From assembly GCA_934247225.1 (NCBI GenBank), contig CAKQJE010000028.1, positions 1 through 27,498 of the forward strand: a stretch of DNA of 27,498 bases, in the 5' to 3' direction. The stretch's first letter is position 1; every line of letters starts with the position of its first letter. The DNA is from an uncultured Clostridia bacterium (GTDB lineage: Bacteria; Bacillota; Clostridia; Christensenellales; Borkfalkiaceae). Shown piece by piece: positions 1 to 8,185 of this stretch. The position numbers and the translations under genes are program-made. Under the pieces are notes generated by a model that did not search any database, was not told where the DNA came from, and saw nothing but the letters and a program-made list of their open reading frames with translations.

Positions 1-77
1 TCTTATCGTCAATAAAACCCGACTCCTTTGTTGCTTCTAACTGATTCAAAACCTCATTACCTTTTGGAGATATATTT
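1..77 (-). other. Minus-strand open reading frame fragment entering from the left edge
   Basis: Read on the minus strand, this stretch is open for about 25 codons after an in-frame TAA and continues off the window edge. Its composition looks coding (residues such as SPKGNEVLNQLEATKESG) but there is no ATG. A TTG codon near 47 preceded by GAGG is the only candidate start. It lies about 20 nt downstream of the araC-type regulator stop and is in the same direction, so it could be a downstream gene or a remnant. I do not recognise the family, and the fragment is too short to call a gene with confidence. Confidence 0.25.
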
Positions 78-92
78 TAAAATTTAGTGTTT

Positions 93-1061
93 TTATCTTT
101 TTTTTGCGATTGAGTTTTTTTTGTATTCGAGAGGTGTTTGCCCGATTATTTTTTTGAAATTCTTTGAAAAATGAGAGGAGTCGAAGAAACCGCATTCCTG
201 TGCGATATACGATATCGGGTAATCCATATCCAACAAAGTAAGCGATTTTTCTATTCTCGTATTCATAATGTAATCGTTTACAGTCTTTTTTGTATACAAT
301 TCAAATTGCTTTATAAATAACGAGCGCGACATTTTCGCGTTTTTTGCAAGATCGTCGATAGTGATTTTCTTTGCGAAATTGTTTTGTATATATTCCACAG
401 AATAAAAGATGTTAAGTATATCTATCCTTCCGTCGTCAACAGATGGGTTTTTTCTTAATATATCGCCGTGATGACTTATGAGGAGCGAGCATAGCCGAGA
501 TATGATGTAAAGAGTTTTTCCTACGATCGCGACATTGTTCGCATAACTTTGATTTTTTGAAAAATAAGCCAATTCCGAAAAATCTTTTTCAAAAAATTTC
601 AACTCGCTTTCCGAAAGAATCAAAAATATCGCTTTTTGTAAGTTCGCACGGAGCATCGGTTCTATTTCGAACATAGTTTTGTAGCCTTCGATGTTTTCCA
701 ATTCCTCCTTGTATTTATCCATAAAATAGGAGCTTAAAAGGATATGGAAAATCTTGAAAGTCTGCGGATCGTCGGTGTAATATCCGTGCTTAACGTTCGG
801 CGGAATGACAAACACGCTCCCGAGTTTAGCGTTTATGCATTGATTTTCTATATAATGCCATCCGCTTCCGCTTGTAACGATGTTTATCTCGTAAAAGGAA
901 TGATTGTGCATAAGGATAGGGAAAACCTGAGTTTCGTCATGGAAAAACGCGCTGCAAATAAAGTATTTCGGGTAATCCTTGAAAATGAATTGATTCGTGT
1001 AGAAACCTATATCGTATAACTCGTTTCTGTTTCCGGAATCGGGAAGCGTTGTCGGGTGCAT
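93..1061 (-). CDS. AraC/XylS-family transcriptional regulator
   Basis: This is a 322-residue cytoplasmic DNA-binding regulator, likely a sugar-responsive activator of the divergent operon. The N-terminal half (about residues 45-105) looks like the AraC cupin-type sensing domain, with an HNHSFYEI stretch and a PPNVKHGY motif. The C-terminal 90 residues (about 225-315) form the paired helix-turn-helix region, with the recognisable pattern ITIDDLAKNAKMSRSLF and, near the end, IAQECGFFDSSHFSKNFKK followed by GQTPLEYKK. The length is usual for the family, or slightly long. The start is supported by an AGGAG site 8-9 nt upstream on the minus strand. It is separated by 165 bp from the first gene of the operon, a typical arrangement for a local regulator. 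The inducer is unknown, and the link to the operon is inferred from position. Confidence 0.92.
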   Translation of the reverse strand: MHPTTLPDSGNRNELYDIGFYTNQFIFKDYPKYFICSAFFHDETQVFPILMHNHSFYEINIVTSGSGWHYIENQCINAKLGSVFVIPPNVKHGYYTDDPQTFKIFHILLSSYFMDKYKEELENIEGYKTMFEIEPMLRANLQKAIFLILSESELKFFEKDFSELAYFSKNQSYANNVAIVGKTLYIISRLCSLLISHHGDILRKNPSVDDGRIDILNIFYSVEYIQNNFAKKITIDDLAKNAKMSRSLFIKQFELYTKKTVNDYIMNTRIEKSLTLLDMDYPISYIAQECGFFDSSHFSKNFKKIIGQTPLEYKKNSIAKKR

Positions 1062-1094
1062 AATATTATCTCCTAATATTTTTAGCGTGAACTT

Positions 1095-1123
1095 AGTATA
1101 CGCCTTTTTCAGAAAAAAGTAAA
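1095..1123 (-). promoter_or_regulatory. Predicted sigma-A promoter for the AraC-type regulator
   Basis: Reading the minus strand, a -35-like TTTACT (1118-1123) is separated by 17 nt from a good -10 box TATACT (1095-1100). The start of transcription would fall near 1088, giving a short leader before the AGGAG site and the ATG at 1061. No other promoter-like pair was seen on this strand between the two divergent genes. Confidence 0.55.
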
Positions 1124-1150
1124 GAATAAAAACCGATTATACAAAAAATA

Positions 1151-1164
1151 AGGGAGATTTTCCT
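1151..1164. promoter_or_regulatory. Imperfect dyad next to the operon promoter, possible operator
   Basis: The 14-bp sequence AGGGAGATTTTCCT reads as a dyad with two G-T mismatched (wobble) positions. It sits just upstream of and touching the -35 region of the operon promoter, where an activator site is commonly found. AraC-type proteins often bind direct repeats rather than dyads, so the assignment is weak and rests on position and symmetry only. Confidence 0.25.
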
Positions 1165-1192
1165 ATAAATGTATTTTTTTGAGTGTTATAAT
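1164..1192 (+). promoter_or_regulatory. Predicted extended -10 promoter of the glycan-utilisation operon
   Basis: TATAAT at 1187-1192 is a consensus -10 box preceded by TG one base away (TGTTATAAT), an extended -10 element. At 17-nt spacing the -35 position holds only TATAAA (1164-1169), a poor match. A strong -10 with a weak -35 is what an activator-dependent promoter often looks like, consistent with control by the divergent AraC-type regulator. Transcription would start near 1199, and the AAAGGA site at 1214-1219 then serves the ATG at 1227. Confidence 0.6.
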
Positions 1193-1226
1193 GCTTATAC
1201 CGACGATGGGAGGAAAGGACTAAAAG

Positions 1227-4200
1227 ATGAAATACAAGAAAATCATCATTGCCGTCGCGCTGATATCGATGCTGTCGATTGTATGTATCGGAACGGCGTT
1301 TGCATTCGGTTCTGCAAATACGACGAACAAAACGATAGAATTATTATCGAATAATAAAGGCGAAACGGTACGGGTAACGGATGAAAGTATCGACGATTAT
1401 CTGTCCGCAACCGACGAAAAAACGCAGATAGACATATTATTAAAAAACGAATACAGCGGAAAGGGCGCAAAGAGCGTAACGCTTTCATGGAAACAGAACG
1501 GAAGCTCGTTTTATAACGTTTACGTTTCCGAAGACGCGTCTTTTGAAAACGCGCGTGTCGAAAAGGTGTTCGGGTACACTCCGACCCTCGAATTGTATAA
1601 TCTGATTCCCGGGAAAACTTATTATTGGAAAGTTCGCGGAACTTATTCTGGCGATATTTCCGAAGTCGGAACGTTTACGACAAAGGAAAGCGCTGTCAGA
1701 ACGATTTACGTCGACGGCGTTTCCAACGTCAGAGATCTCGGCGGATATACGACCGAAAACGGAACGGTAAATTACGGGTTGTTATATCGCGGCGGAAAAC
1801 TGAACGGAACTGCAAGCGGGGAGTCTATAACCGACGACGGCAAAGAGACGATGCTTAATAAGTTGGGTATAAAAACGGAAATAGATTTGCGTTCCGCAAG
1901 CGACGACGGCGGGCAAACTCAGAACGCCATTGGCGACGGAGTAAATTACGTTAAAGCGCCGCTCGGGCAGTATGCAAACGTAATCGACTACGAAGCGTGG
2001 TTGAATTTAGGAAAAGACAAAGTTTCGGGCAGTTACGACGCTAACAATAAGAATACGATCAAAAAGTTGTTCGAATTGCTGGCTGACGAAGGTAATTATC
2101 CGATTTATTTCCATTGTAACGCGGGAGCGGACAGAACGGGAACGCTTGCTCTTTTAATTAACGGACTTCTCGGCGTAGACGAGCAATCTTTGATAAAAGA
2201 CTTCGAGCTTACGACGTTTTCGAGATACGGAAAGCGTTTGAGGAGCAGTATATCCGAGGACGGTAAATCGTTCACGGATAGCGGAATAATGCAGAATAAC
2301 AGCGGCAATTACGTCGCGATGGGGCTTTTAATCGACGCGTTAAAGGCGAACTATACGAATAACGGAACGATTAACGAAGCGATCAACAATTTCTTGATCG
2401 AGTATATCGGATTGTCTAACGATACGATAAACAAAATAAAAGGAATATTGCTTTCGGAAACCTCGCAAAACGTCGAACAAAAGAAAATCGATACCGTTCA
2501 GGATATAGTGCTTACCGACGAAGTAAAATCGATAGATATTTCGGTCTGCGGAGTCGAATTAAGCAGCGTAACTTCGGTTAAAATCGGTCAATTCGACCTG
2601 GGTAAAAACCTTAATAATCTTTCTTTCGATAATTTTGACGCGCGCGTTTACGGCGACAAGGAAATTATCGTCCTCGGAAAGGGTACGGACGGTAAAAATT
2701 ATCGTATAGAAGTTCCGGTTCTTATCGTTACGAAAAATATCGCCACGGCGGAAGAGTTGAGGGAAGTTGTCGAATATTCCGAGGCGAACACCGAAATATA
2801 CGGTTATTATCGTCTTGTAAACGATATTACTTACACTTACAGCGCGGAATACGGCGCGAACATTACCAACGATTCGGGCATATACGGATTTAAGGGCGTT
2901 CTGGACGGAAAGAACGGAGACGGCAAAATTCATACCGTCAAATACGATTGTATTTCGTGGTCGAACGGTATGTTCGGAATTCTCGGCGTCGGCGCGACAG
3001 TTAAAAATATTACTTTCAGCGGTAAATACAGCGGAAATCAGGCTCCGATGATGGCGGCGTCGATAGTGGGCGCGACGTTTGATAACGTAAAATTCGATAT
3101 CACGGGCGGCAGAGATAAAATCGCGGGTATGAACGGTCTCATTACGAAATGTATGGTTTCGGGCGCAACGTTTAAAAACGTCACCGTCAATGCCGAAGGG
3201 GTCGTGATCGACTCGTTATTCGGCGGTTCGCAGTATGCGGGGTATAAGACGAACAAACCTTGCACGTTTGAAAATTTCGTTATAAACGCGGCAGAGGTGC
3301 TGGAACTTGCTCACGAGCAATCCCCCGACGATTCTCTTAAATCGATTCCGATATATTCCGTGGACGGAATAAGCGGAAACCTCACGAAGGAATCCGTCGA
3401 AACGAGTACGATTCACTTTGCAAATAACGTCGGTTATCTGACTATCGACGACGAATTTTCCGATTCCGAAATAATATCGATAACCTTCGACGGAAAAACG
3501 ATAACCGATTTCATCACGCTTAGCGGAATGATAAGATTCAATATAAGCGAACTGTTCAAAGAATCCGATATCGGCGAGAAAAAGGTGGAAATCGCTTTAA
3601 GAACGAAAAGCGGACTCAACGTTAAATTGTATCATATCGTAGACGTTATGTCCGATTTGAAAGTCGTCGATTTCAAAACGGTTCAGACCTTGGTTTTATC
3701 GAGGGACAAAGTAACGATTTCGCTTAAAGAGGGCGACGCCGATTACAGCGGTTATACGAATATCCGCTCGGTTAAATACGACGTAAACGATTTGGGAACG
3801 GATATAGAAAACTTAAACGTGACCGCCATAAAAGATAAATTCGCGCTTCACGGACTTAACAAGTCGATAGAGGTTCTGGCGGATAACGGGAAAGATTCCG
3901 CATTGATAAGAATTCCCGTAACGATCGTGACGGCTGAAATAGAGACCTTTAATCAGTTGATGCAATGCGTTACCGCGACGGTTGAGGGCGAAGTCAAAAA
4001 CGAGGGAGCGTACTATACGTTGAAAAAAGATATAGACGCAGAAAGTAAGTCTATATATTCGTTTACGGATGAAAACGGGGCGCAGAAAGTTCCGTCGTAT
4101 ATCGGTTACGGCGAAGGTTTTTCGGGAACGCTTAACGGAAACGGCTACAAGGTATTCAATATAAATCTCGATTCGTCGGGTATTTTCAGAGGAATGGTCA

Positions 4201-6317
4201 ACGCGGTTATTCGAAATATAACTTTCGAAGTCGTCGAATATAAATCGGGCGTGGCGGGCGCAACGCTTTTCGCGTATAACGTTAAAGATTGCCAGTTTGA
4301 AAACGTCGACATTGTTTTCAAAACGGCGGTCAATATGGAAACGAACGGTAATTCGGGACTTCTTATTGCTCAGCAAACGAGCGGGACGACGTTCAGAAAA
4401 GTTGATATTCAGGCGAAAAAGAGCATACTCACAACGCTTGTCGGCAACGGACATTATTCGGGTAATAACGGCAAAAACGTGTACAAAAATTGTACCGTTT
4501 CCTGTTCCAAACTTAAATATATCGGCGGAAGCGAATCGGTAAATCCGTCGCTCGTCAACGAAACGAGTGGAATTACGGCGGAACTCGAAACCGTCGTCGA
4601 GTTCGATAACGTTCAGCAGATTATCTTAGGTCTCGGCGAGAAATCGATTAAATTAAGCGAGGACGGAAAAGATTATTCGTCTATGACGGTAAGCGGAATA
4701 AGTTGTTTGTCTTACGATTTAGGCTCGGATATAAATAATCTTAATCTCGACGAAATCAAGGCGGACGCGTCCAAGCACGGCAATAACGTTATAACGGTAA
4801 CGGGAACGCAAAACGGCGGGTCTATCACGTTGACTATACCGGTACTGTTTGTAACCGACGTACTCACGAAAGAAAATATCAAAGCAAATATTCAAAGTCA
4901 GGGAACACCTTTAAGCGAGGGCAAATATTTCATACTGACCGACGATATAGACGCGGGCGAAATCGACTGGAAAGCAAGTACGTTATGGACGGAAGCAAAC
5001 GGTTTCAAAGGCACGATAGACGGAAGAGGTTTTACCGTTAAAAATCTCAATATCGAAAACGGTGTTCCGGGCATATTCAACCGCACGGAAAACGCCGTTG
5101 TAAAGAATATAAACTTTACCGTAGCGAATTTTGTTCCTCAGGCAAATTGTTCGGTATTCGGAGTAGTTACGAAAAAGACGCTTTTCGAAAACGTAACTGT
5201 GACTTTCAACTGTGTGTTCACGGCAACGACGGGAGGTATTCTTTCGGGTAACAACTCGGTCGGAAACACTTACAGAAACGTAAAAGTTACGGCGGAAGGC
5301 AGCGAGATATTCTATCTTATAAGTCACGCTTCGAACGGCGGTTCGGCTTTTGACGGCGTAGTCGCGGAAGCGAAGAAAATCAACTATATCTACGGTACGA
5401 TTACGAGCGTAAACGGAATAACGACGGGCGAGACGAAAGAAATAACCCTTTCCGACAATCAGGATATTTTGCTCACGAGCGACACTTATTCCGTAAGTCT
5501 CGGAGCGGAGCAGACGGGTCTGACCGTTCAGAGCATAACCTGCGACGGAATCGATCTGGGCAAAGATTTAAATAATCTCGATATGTCGCAAATCAAGGAC
5601 GATTTAACGAAACACGGTATGAAAAATATCGTCGTTAAAGGTCAGAAAAACGGCGAAAAAATAACTGTCATCGCCTCGGTGACGATTGTTACGAAATATC
5701 TCACGAGAGGAGCGGAATTCAAGGAAGCGGTTTATTGCTCGGCAGAAGACGGCGAAAAGAATAAGGGCGCGTACTACGTTATCCCCTGGAATCTTAACGT
5801 TATCGGAACGGGCTTTACGGGCGCCGACTGGGTCGATTTAGGCGCGGCGGGCTTTGCGGGAACGATAGACGGCAGAGGACATAAGATAGTAAACGTCGAT
5901 TTGAGTTATTCCCTCGGACTGTTCAACGCTTTGAAAGGGGCGGTAATTAAGAACGTGGAAATAGAAGTCGTCAAGATGTACGAGGAAAGCGCGAAAGCCT
6001 CGGTGTTCGGAGTGTGCGCCGAAAATACCCTTTTCGAAAACATAACGATAACGTTCAAAAATACGTTTACGGGAGTGAAATGCGGAATTTTAGGCGGCGC
6101 GAATCAGTCGAGAGGGTGTACGTTCAAGGATATCACGGTGAACGCTCAGGGAAGCGATATATATCGTTTGTTCAGCGCGGGAGATATCGTTAAGAACAGC
6201 AAAGATAATATAAGCGGCGTTGTCGTAAACGCGAAGAGCGTTCAGTATATGTATGAGACGACCGATCTTGGAACTTCGGGATTTGACGTAACGGTCAATA
6301 CGGATGAAAATCAATAA
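1227..6317 (+). CDS. Giant secreted protein: FN3-like domain, cysteine phosphatase domain and four composite repeat modules
   Basis: This 1696-residue exported protein has a signal peptide ending near TAFA (residue 26) and no lipobox. Residues about 75-152 look FN3-like (YYWKVRG and a closing GTFTT). Residues about 158-370 match the Tyr_phosphatase-like family: VSNVRDLGGY, LLYRGG, TEIDLRS, and the P-loop HCNAGADRTG with catalytic C297 and R303. The remainder is four copies of a composite module, starting near residues 416, 813, 1122 and 1402. Each has a beta-sandwich-like part with a DLG-x-D-[IL]-x-NL signature ending in PV-x-[IL]-VT, then a GLUG/beta-helix-like part (GF-x-GT-[IL]-DGRG, then VKNI, then FENV). 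It has no LPXTG motif, SLH domain or C-terminal membrane segment, so it is either released or held non-covalently. It is the first gene of the operon. A role in surface glycan binding plus dephosphorylation is inferred; the substrate is unknown. Confidence 0.85.
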   Translation: MKYKKIIIAVALISMLSIVCIGTAFAFGSANTTNKTIELLSNNKGETVRVTDESIDDYLSATDEKTQIDILLKNEYSGKGAKSVTLSWKQNGSSFYNVYVSEDASFENARVEKVFGYTPTLELYNLIPGKTYYWKVRGTYSGDISEVGTFTTKESAVRTIYVDGVSNVRDLGGYTTENGTVNYGLLYRGGKLNGTASGESITDDGKETMLNKLGIKTEIDLRSASDDGGQTQNAIGDGVNYVKAPLGQYANVIDYEAWLNLGKDKVSGSYDANNKNTIKKLFELLADEGNYPIYFHCNAGADRTGTLALLINGLLGVDEQSLIKDFELTTFSRYGKRLRSSISEDGKSFTDSGIMQNNSGNYVAMGLLIDALKANYTNNGTINEAINNFLIEYIGLSNDTINKIKGILLSETSQNVEQKKIDTVQDIVLTDEVKSIDISVCGVELSSVTSVKIGQFDLGKNLNNLSFDNFDARVYGDKEIIVLGKGTDGKNYRIEVPVLIVTKNIATAEELREVVEYSEANTEIYGYYRLVNDITYTYSAEYGANITNDSGIYGFKGVLDGKNGDGKIHTVKYDCISWSNGMFGILGVGATVKNITFSGKYSGNQAPMMAASIVGATFDNVKFDITGGRDKIAGMNGLITKCMVSGATFKNVTVNAEGVVIDSLFGGSQYAGYKTNKPCTFENFVINAAEVLELAHEQSPDDSLKSIPIYSVDGISGNLTKESVETSTIHFANNVGYLTIDDEFSDSEIISITFDGKTITDFITLSGMIRFNISELFKESDIGEKKVEIALRTKSGLNVKLYHIVDVMSDLKVVDFKTVQTLVLSRDKVTISLKEGDADYSGYTNIRSVKYDVNDLGTDIENLNVTAIKDKFALHGLNKSIEVLADNGKDSALIRIPVTIVTAEIETFNQLMQCVTATVEGEVKNEGAYYTLKKDIDAESKSIYSFTDENGAQKVPSYIGYGEGFSGTLNGNGYKVFNINLDSSGIFRGMVNAVIRNITFEVVEYKSGVAGATLFAYNVKDCQFENVDIVFKTAVNMETNGNSGLLIAQQTSGTTFRKVDIQAKKSILTTLVGNGHYSGNNGKNVYKNCTVSCSKLKYIGGSESVNPSLVNETSGITAELETVVEFDNVQQIILGLGEKSIKLSEDGKDYSSMTVSGISCLSYDLGSDINNLNLDEIKADASKHGNNVITVTGTQNGGSITLTIPVLFVTDVLTKENIKANIQSQGTPLSEGKYFILTDDIDAGEIDWKASTLWTEANGFKGTIDGRGFTVKNLNIENGVPGIFNRTENAVVKNINFTVANFVPQANCSVFGVVTKKTLFENVTVTFNCVFTATTGGILSGNNSVGNTYRNVKVTAEGSEIFYLISHASNGGSAFDGVVAEAKKINYIYGTITSVNGITTGETKEITLSDNQDILLTSDTYSVSLGAEQTGLTVQSITCDGIDLGKDLNNLDMSQIKDDLTKHGMKNIVVKGQKNGEKITVIASVTIVTKYLTRGAEFKEAVYCSAEDGEKNKGAYYVIPWNLNVIGTGFTGADWVDLGAAGFAGTIDGRGHKIVNVDLSYSLGLFNALKGAVIKNVEIEVVKMYEESAKASVFGVCAENTLFENITITFKNTFTGVKCGILGGANQSRGCTFKDITVNAQGSDIYRLFSAGDIVKNSKDNISGVVVNAKSVQYMYETTDLGTSGFDVTVNTDENQ
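5099..5142. repeat. 44-nt sequence identical to 21188-21231 (copy 1)
   Basis: This 44-nt run inside the third module of the phosphatase protein is repeated base for base within the Cys-rich lipoprotein gene 16 kb downstream. A second identical run of 25 nt follows (5231-5255 equals 21320-21344). The surrounding 270 bp are also strongly similar, so this is a duplicated module rather than a chance match. Confidence 0.9.
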
Positions 6318-6356
6318 AAACCACTAATACGTGGAAAAAATATCTGAGAGGTAAAT

Positions 6357-8117
6357 ATGTTTAAAAAGGCAAAATTGATTTCAATGATTCTGGCAATGGT
6401 TATGACTGCGACTCTTGCTGTCGGATGCGGCGGCGGAGGAAGCAGCGAAAGCGGCAACAACGGCGGAAAGACGGATAGCGAAAAAACGCAGGTTATTCTG
6501 AAATTCTTCCAGGGTACGGCAACGAGAGATACCGCGTGGCTCGATACGCTTATAAAGAATTTCACGGAAGCCAACAAAGAACACGTTTTCGAAAACGGCA
6601 AGAAAGGCGTTCAGATAACTTATTCAACCACGAGAAATCTTCCGCTCACCACGCTTTCGAGCGACGGCGCGGATCTTTACATGGCTGAAAACGACGCCGA
6701 TATTTACGATTTGTCGATAAAGGGAGATATTCTCGATTTAACATCGGTGGTAACTCCGCTTGAAAGCAAAATCGACGGCGACGCTAAAAAGAGAATGGTC
6801 GGAAAAGACGGCAAGTATTACGCGCTTCCTTCCTACGATTTCTATGCGGGCGTTCCTTACGACGAAGATTTGCTCATAAAGAAAAATTGCTTCTTTGCTT
6901 CTCCCGAGGCGACCGACAAACAGACGTTTACGAGCAATGATTGCGCGTTTATCAAAGACGGCGAAAGCTTCTATATGGTAGCGAACGCCAACGCTAAAAA
7001 ATCCTGCGGACCGGACGGAGTGTACAACACGGTCGACGACGGACTTCCGTCCTCGCTTCAGGAAATGCTCGTCTGGTGCTGGTATATGAAAACCAAAGCG
7101 GGTATCAATCCGTTCGTTATGGGTAACGACACGAATATCTATTCTTTCTATTTAACTCACGCTATCTGGGGTTCGCTTGCGGGCTATGACGCGATGAGAG
7201 CAGTTTACACCAATTTCGCCGAGGGCGGAACGGACGCGGAAGTCGTTACGGGATTTTCTTCCACCGAAAACTTCTATGAAAGCGCAGACGGTCGCGTAAA
7301 AATTCCTATGCCGACGGTAGAAACGGTAAAACTTACGAAAGATAACGGATATAAAGCTTACGATATGTCCGCACGTTACTATTCGCTCGCTTTCTTGCAG
7401 ATCGCATATAAAGAGGGTTGGCTTTTGGACAATCAGGGCGGAAACACGGGCGCAATGTCTCAGTTTATCTGCGACGGAGACTCCGCAATGCTTTACGACG
7501 CGTCGTATTGGTATCACGAAGCCGTGGCTAAGGGATATTTCGAAGATTGGGAAGACGAAGCCGATCCGAGCGACGTAGAAAAGGGCAGACATATCAAATT
7601 CCTTACCTGTCCGTCTCAGCTTGGCGGAAGCGTTACGGAACACAACGGAAAGAAGAACACTCTTATGAATCTGGGCAACTCCTATGTTTTTGCGAACGCG
7701 CACCTCGATAAATCGGGCAACGAAGGCAAAAAGGATGCTTCTCTGGCGTTCCTTAAATATATGTATACGGACGAAGGACTCGGTGTTTTCACGGGCGCGA
7801 CGGGTTTGACGATTCCCATGGAGTATAACTATACGATACCTGCCGACGATATCTCCGCGGCGTATTACTACAATAACGTAAAAGACGTTAAAGAAAATTC
7901 GAACGTCGTCAATTACGCGTCCGATAATCAGTATTTCAAAAACAATCTGAAATCGTTCTCGCTCAGTTGGAGTTCTTCGATCACGATGTTTACGCTCAAC
8001 GGAACTCTTATCGGAAACGGTTATCTCGACGCAATAAAGAAATATAACGGAACGGCTCAGAACATGTTCGAGGCGACGAGAAGGTCTGCCGAAACGTGGT
8101 CTGCGATAGTCGGTTAA
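6357..8117 (+). CDS. ABC transporter extracellular sugar-binding lipoprotein
   Basis: This is a 586-residue solute-binding protein, long for the carbohydrate class. The N-terminus has KK, a hydrophobic stretch and LAVGC, giving a lipid-anchored Cys at residue 24 followed by a Gly/Ser-rich linker. The mature part begins with VILKFFQGTATRDTAWLDTLIKNFTEANK, broken here by its beta-alpha start, which is typical of family-1 sugar-binding proteins. It later has the pattern MSQFICDGDSAMLYDASYW, which resembles the ligand-domain segment with a conserved small-residue/aspartate run. Two permease genes follow directly, so it should deliver oligosaccharides to them. The start has GAGAGG 7-8 nt upstream. 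The ligand cannot be read from sequence; the large size suggests an oligosaccharide rather than a monosaccharide. Confidence 0.9.
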   Translation: MFKKAKLISMILAMVMTATLAVGCGGGGSSESGNNGGKTDSEKTQVILKFFQGTATRDTAWLDTLIKNFTEANKEHVFENGKKGVQITYSTTRNLPLTTLSSDGADLYMAENDADIYDLSIKGDILDLTSVVTPLESKIDGDAKKRMVGKDGKYYALPSYDFYAGVPYDEDLLIKKNCFFASPEATDKQTFTSNDCAFIKDGESFYMVANANAKKSCGPDGVYNTVDDGLPSSLQEMLVWCWYMKTKAGINPFVMGNDTNIYSFYLTHAIWGSLAGYDAMRAVYTNFAEGGTDAEVVTGFSSTENFYESADGRVKIPMPTVETVKLTKDNGYKAYDMSARYYSLAFLQIAYKEGWLLDNQGGNTGAMSQFICDGDSAMLYDASYWYHEAVAKGYFEDWEDEADPSDVEKGRHIKFLTCPSQLGGSVTEHNGKKNTLMNLGNSYVFANAHLDKSGNEGKKDASLAFLKYMYTDEGLGVFTGATGLTIPMEYNYTIPADDISAAYYYNNVKDVKENSNVVNYASDNQYFKNNLKSFSLSWSSSITMFTLNGTLIGNGYLDAIKKYNGTAQNMFEATRRSAETWSAIVG

Positions 8118-8130
8118 AAAAATAACGCGA

Positions 8131-8171
8131 AGAATAGTTAAAGCAGAGAAAAAATCTGCTTTAACTGTTCT
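8131..8171 (+). promoter_or_regulatory. Long intercistronic hairpin between binding-protein and permease genes
   Basis: A 17-bp stem (8131-8147 with 8155-8171, one T-G pair) encloses a 7-nt loop GAAAAAA. It starts 14 nt after the binding-protein stop and ends 14 nt before the permease ATG. No T-run follows, so it is not a classical intrinsic terminator. In other ABC operons a stem-loop at this place protects the upstream message from 3' decay and leaves more binding protein than permease. That role is inferred here. Confidence 0.75.
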
Positions 8172-8185
8172 GTCATTGATAAATT

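Noticed and set aside
744..1019. Plus-strand open frame antisense to the AraC-type regulator
   Set aside because: It lies within a well supported gene on the other strand, has no ribosome site and no recognisable product.
1169..1354. 61-codon plus-strand frame overlapping the start of the giant protein
   Set aside because: It overlaps the promoter -10 box and the signal peptide coding region, and its Cys-rich, basic translation looks like a shadow frame.
3813..4454. 213-codon minus-strand open frame inside the giant protein gene
   Set aside because: Its Arg/Phe/Tyr-rich composition is typical of the antisense of this organism's codon use; many such frames exist in every gene here.
1227..6317. 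Sortase (LPXTG) or SLH anchoring of the giant protein
   Set aside because: The C-terminus ends in a soluble repeat segment with no such motif or hydrophobic tail.
6322..6335. CCAC/GTGG hairpin before the binding-protein gene
   Set aside because: Only four base pairs and no T-run; too weak to call a terminator.
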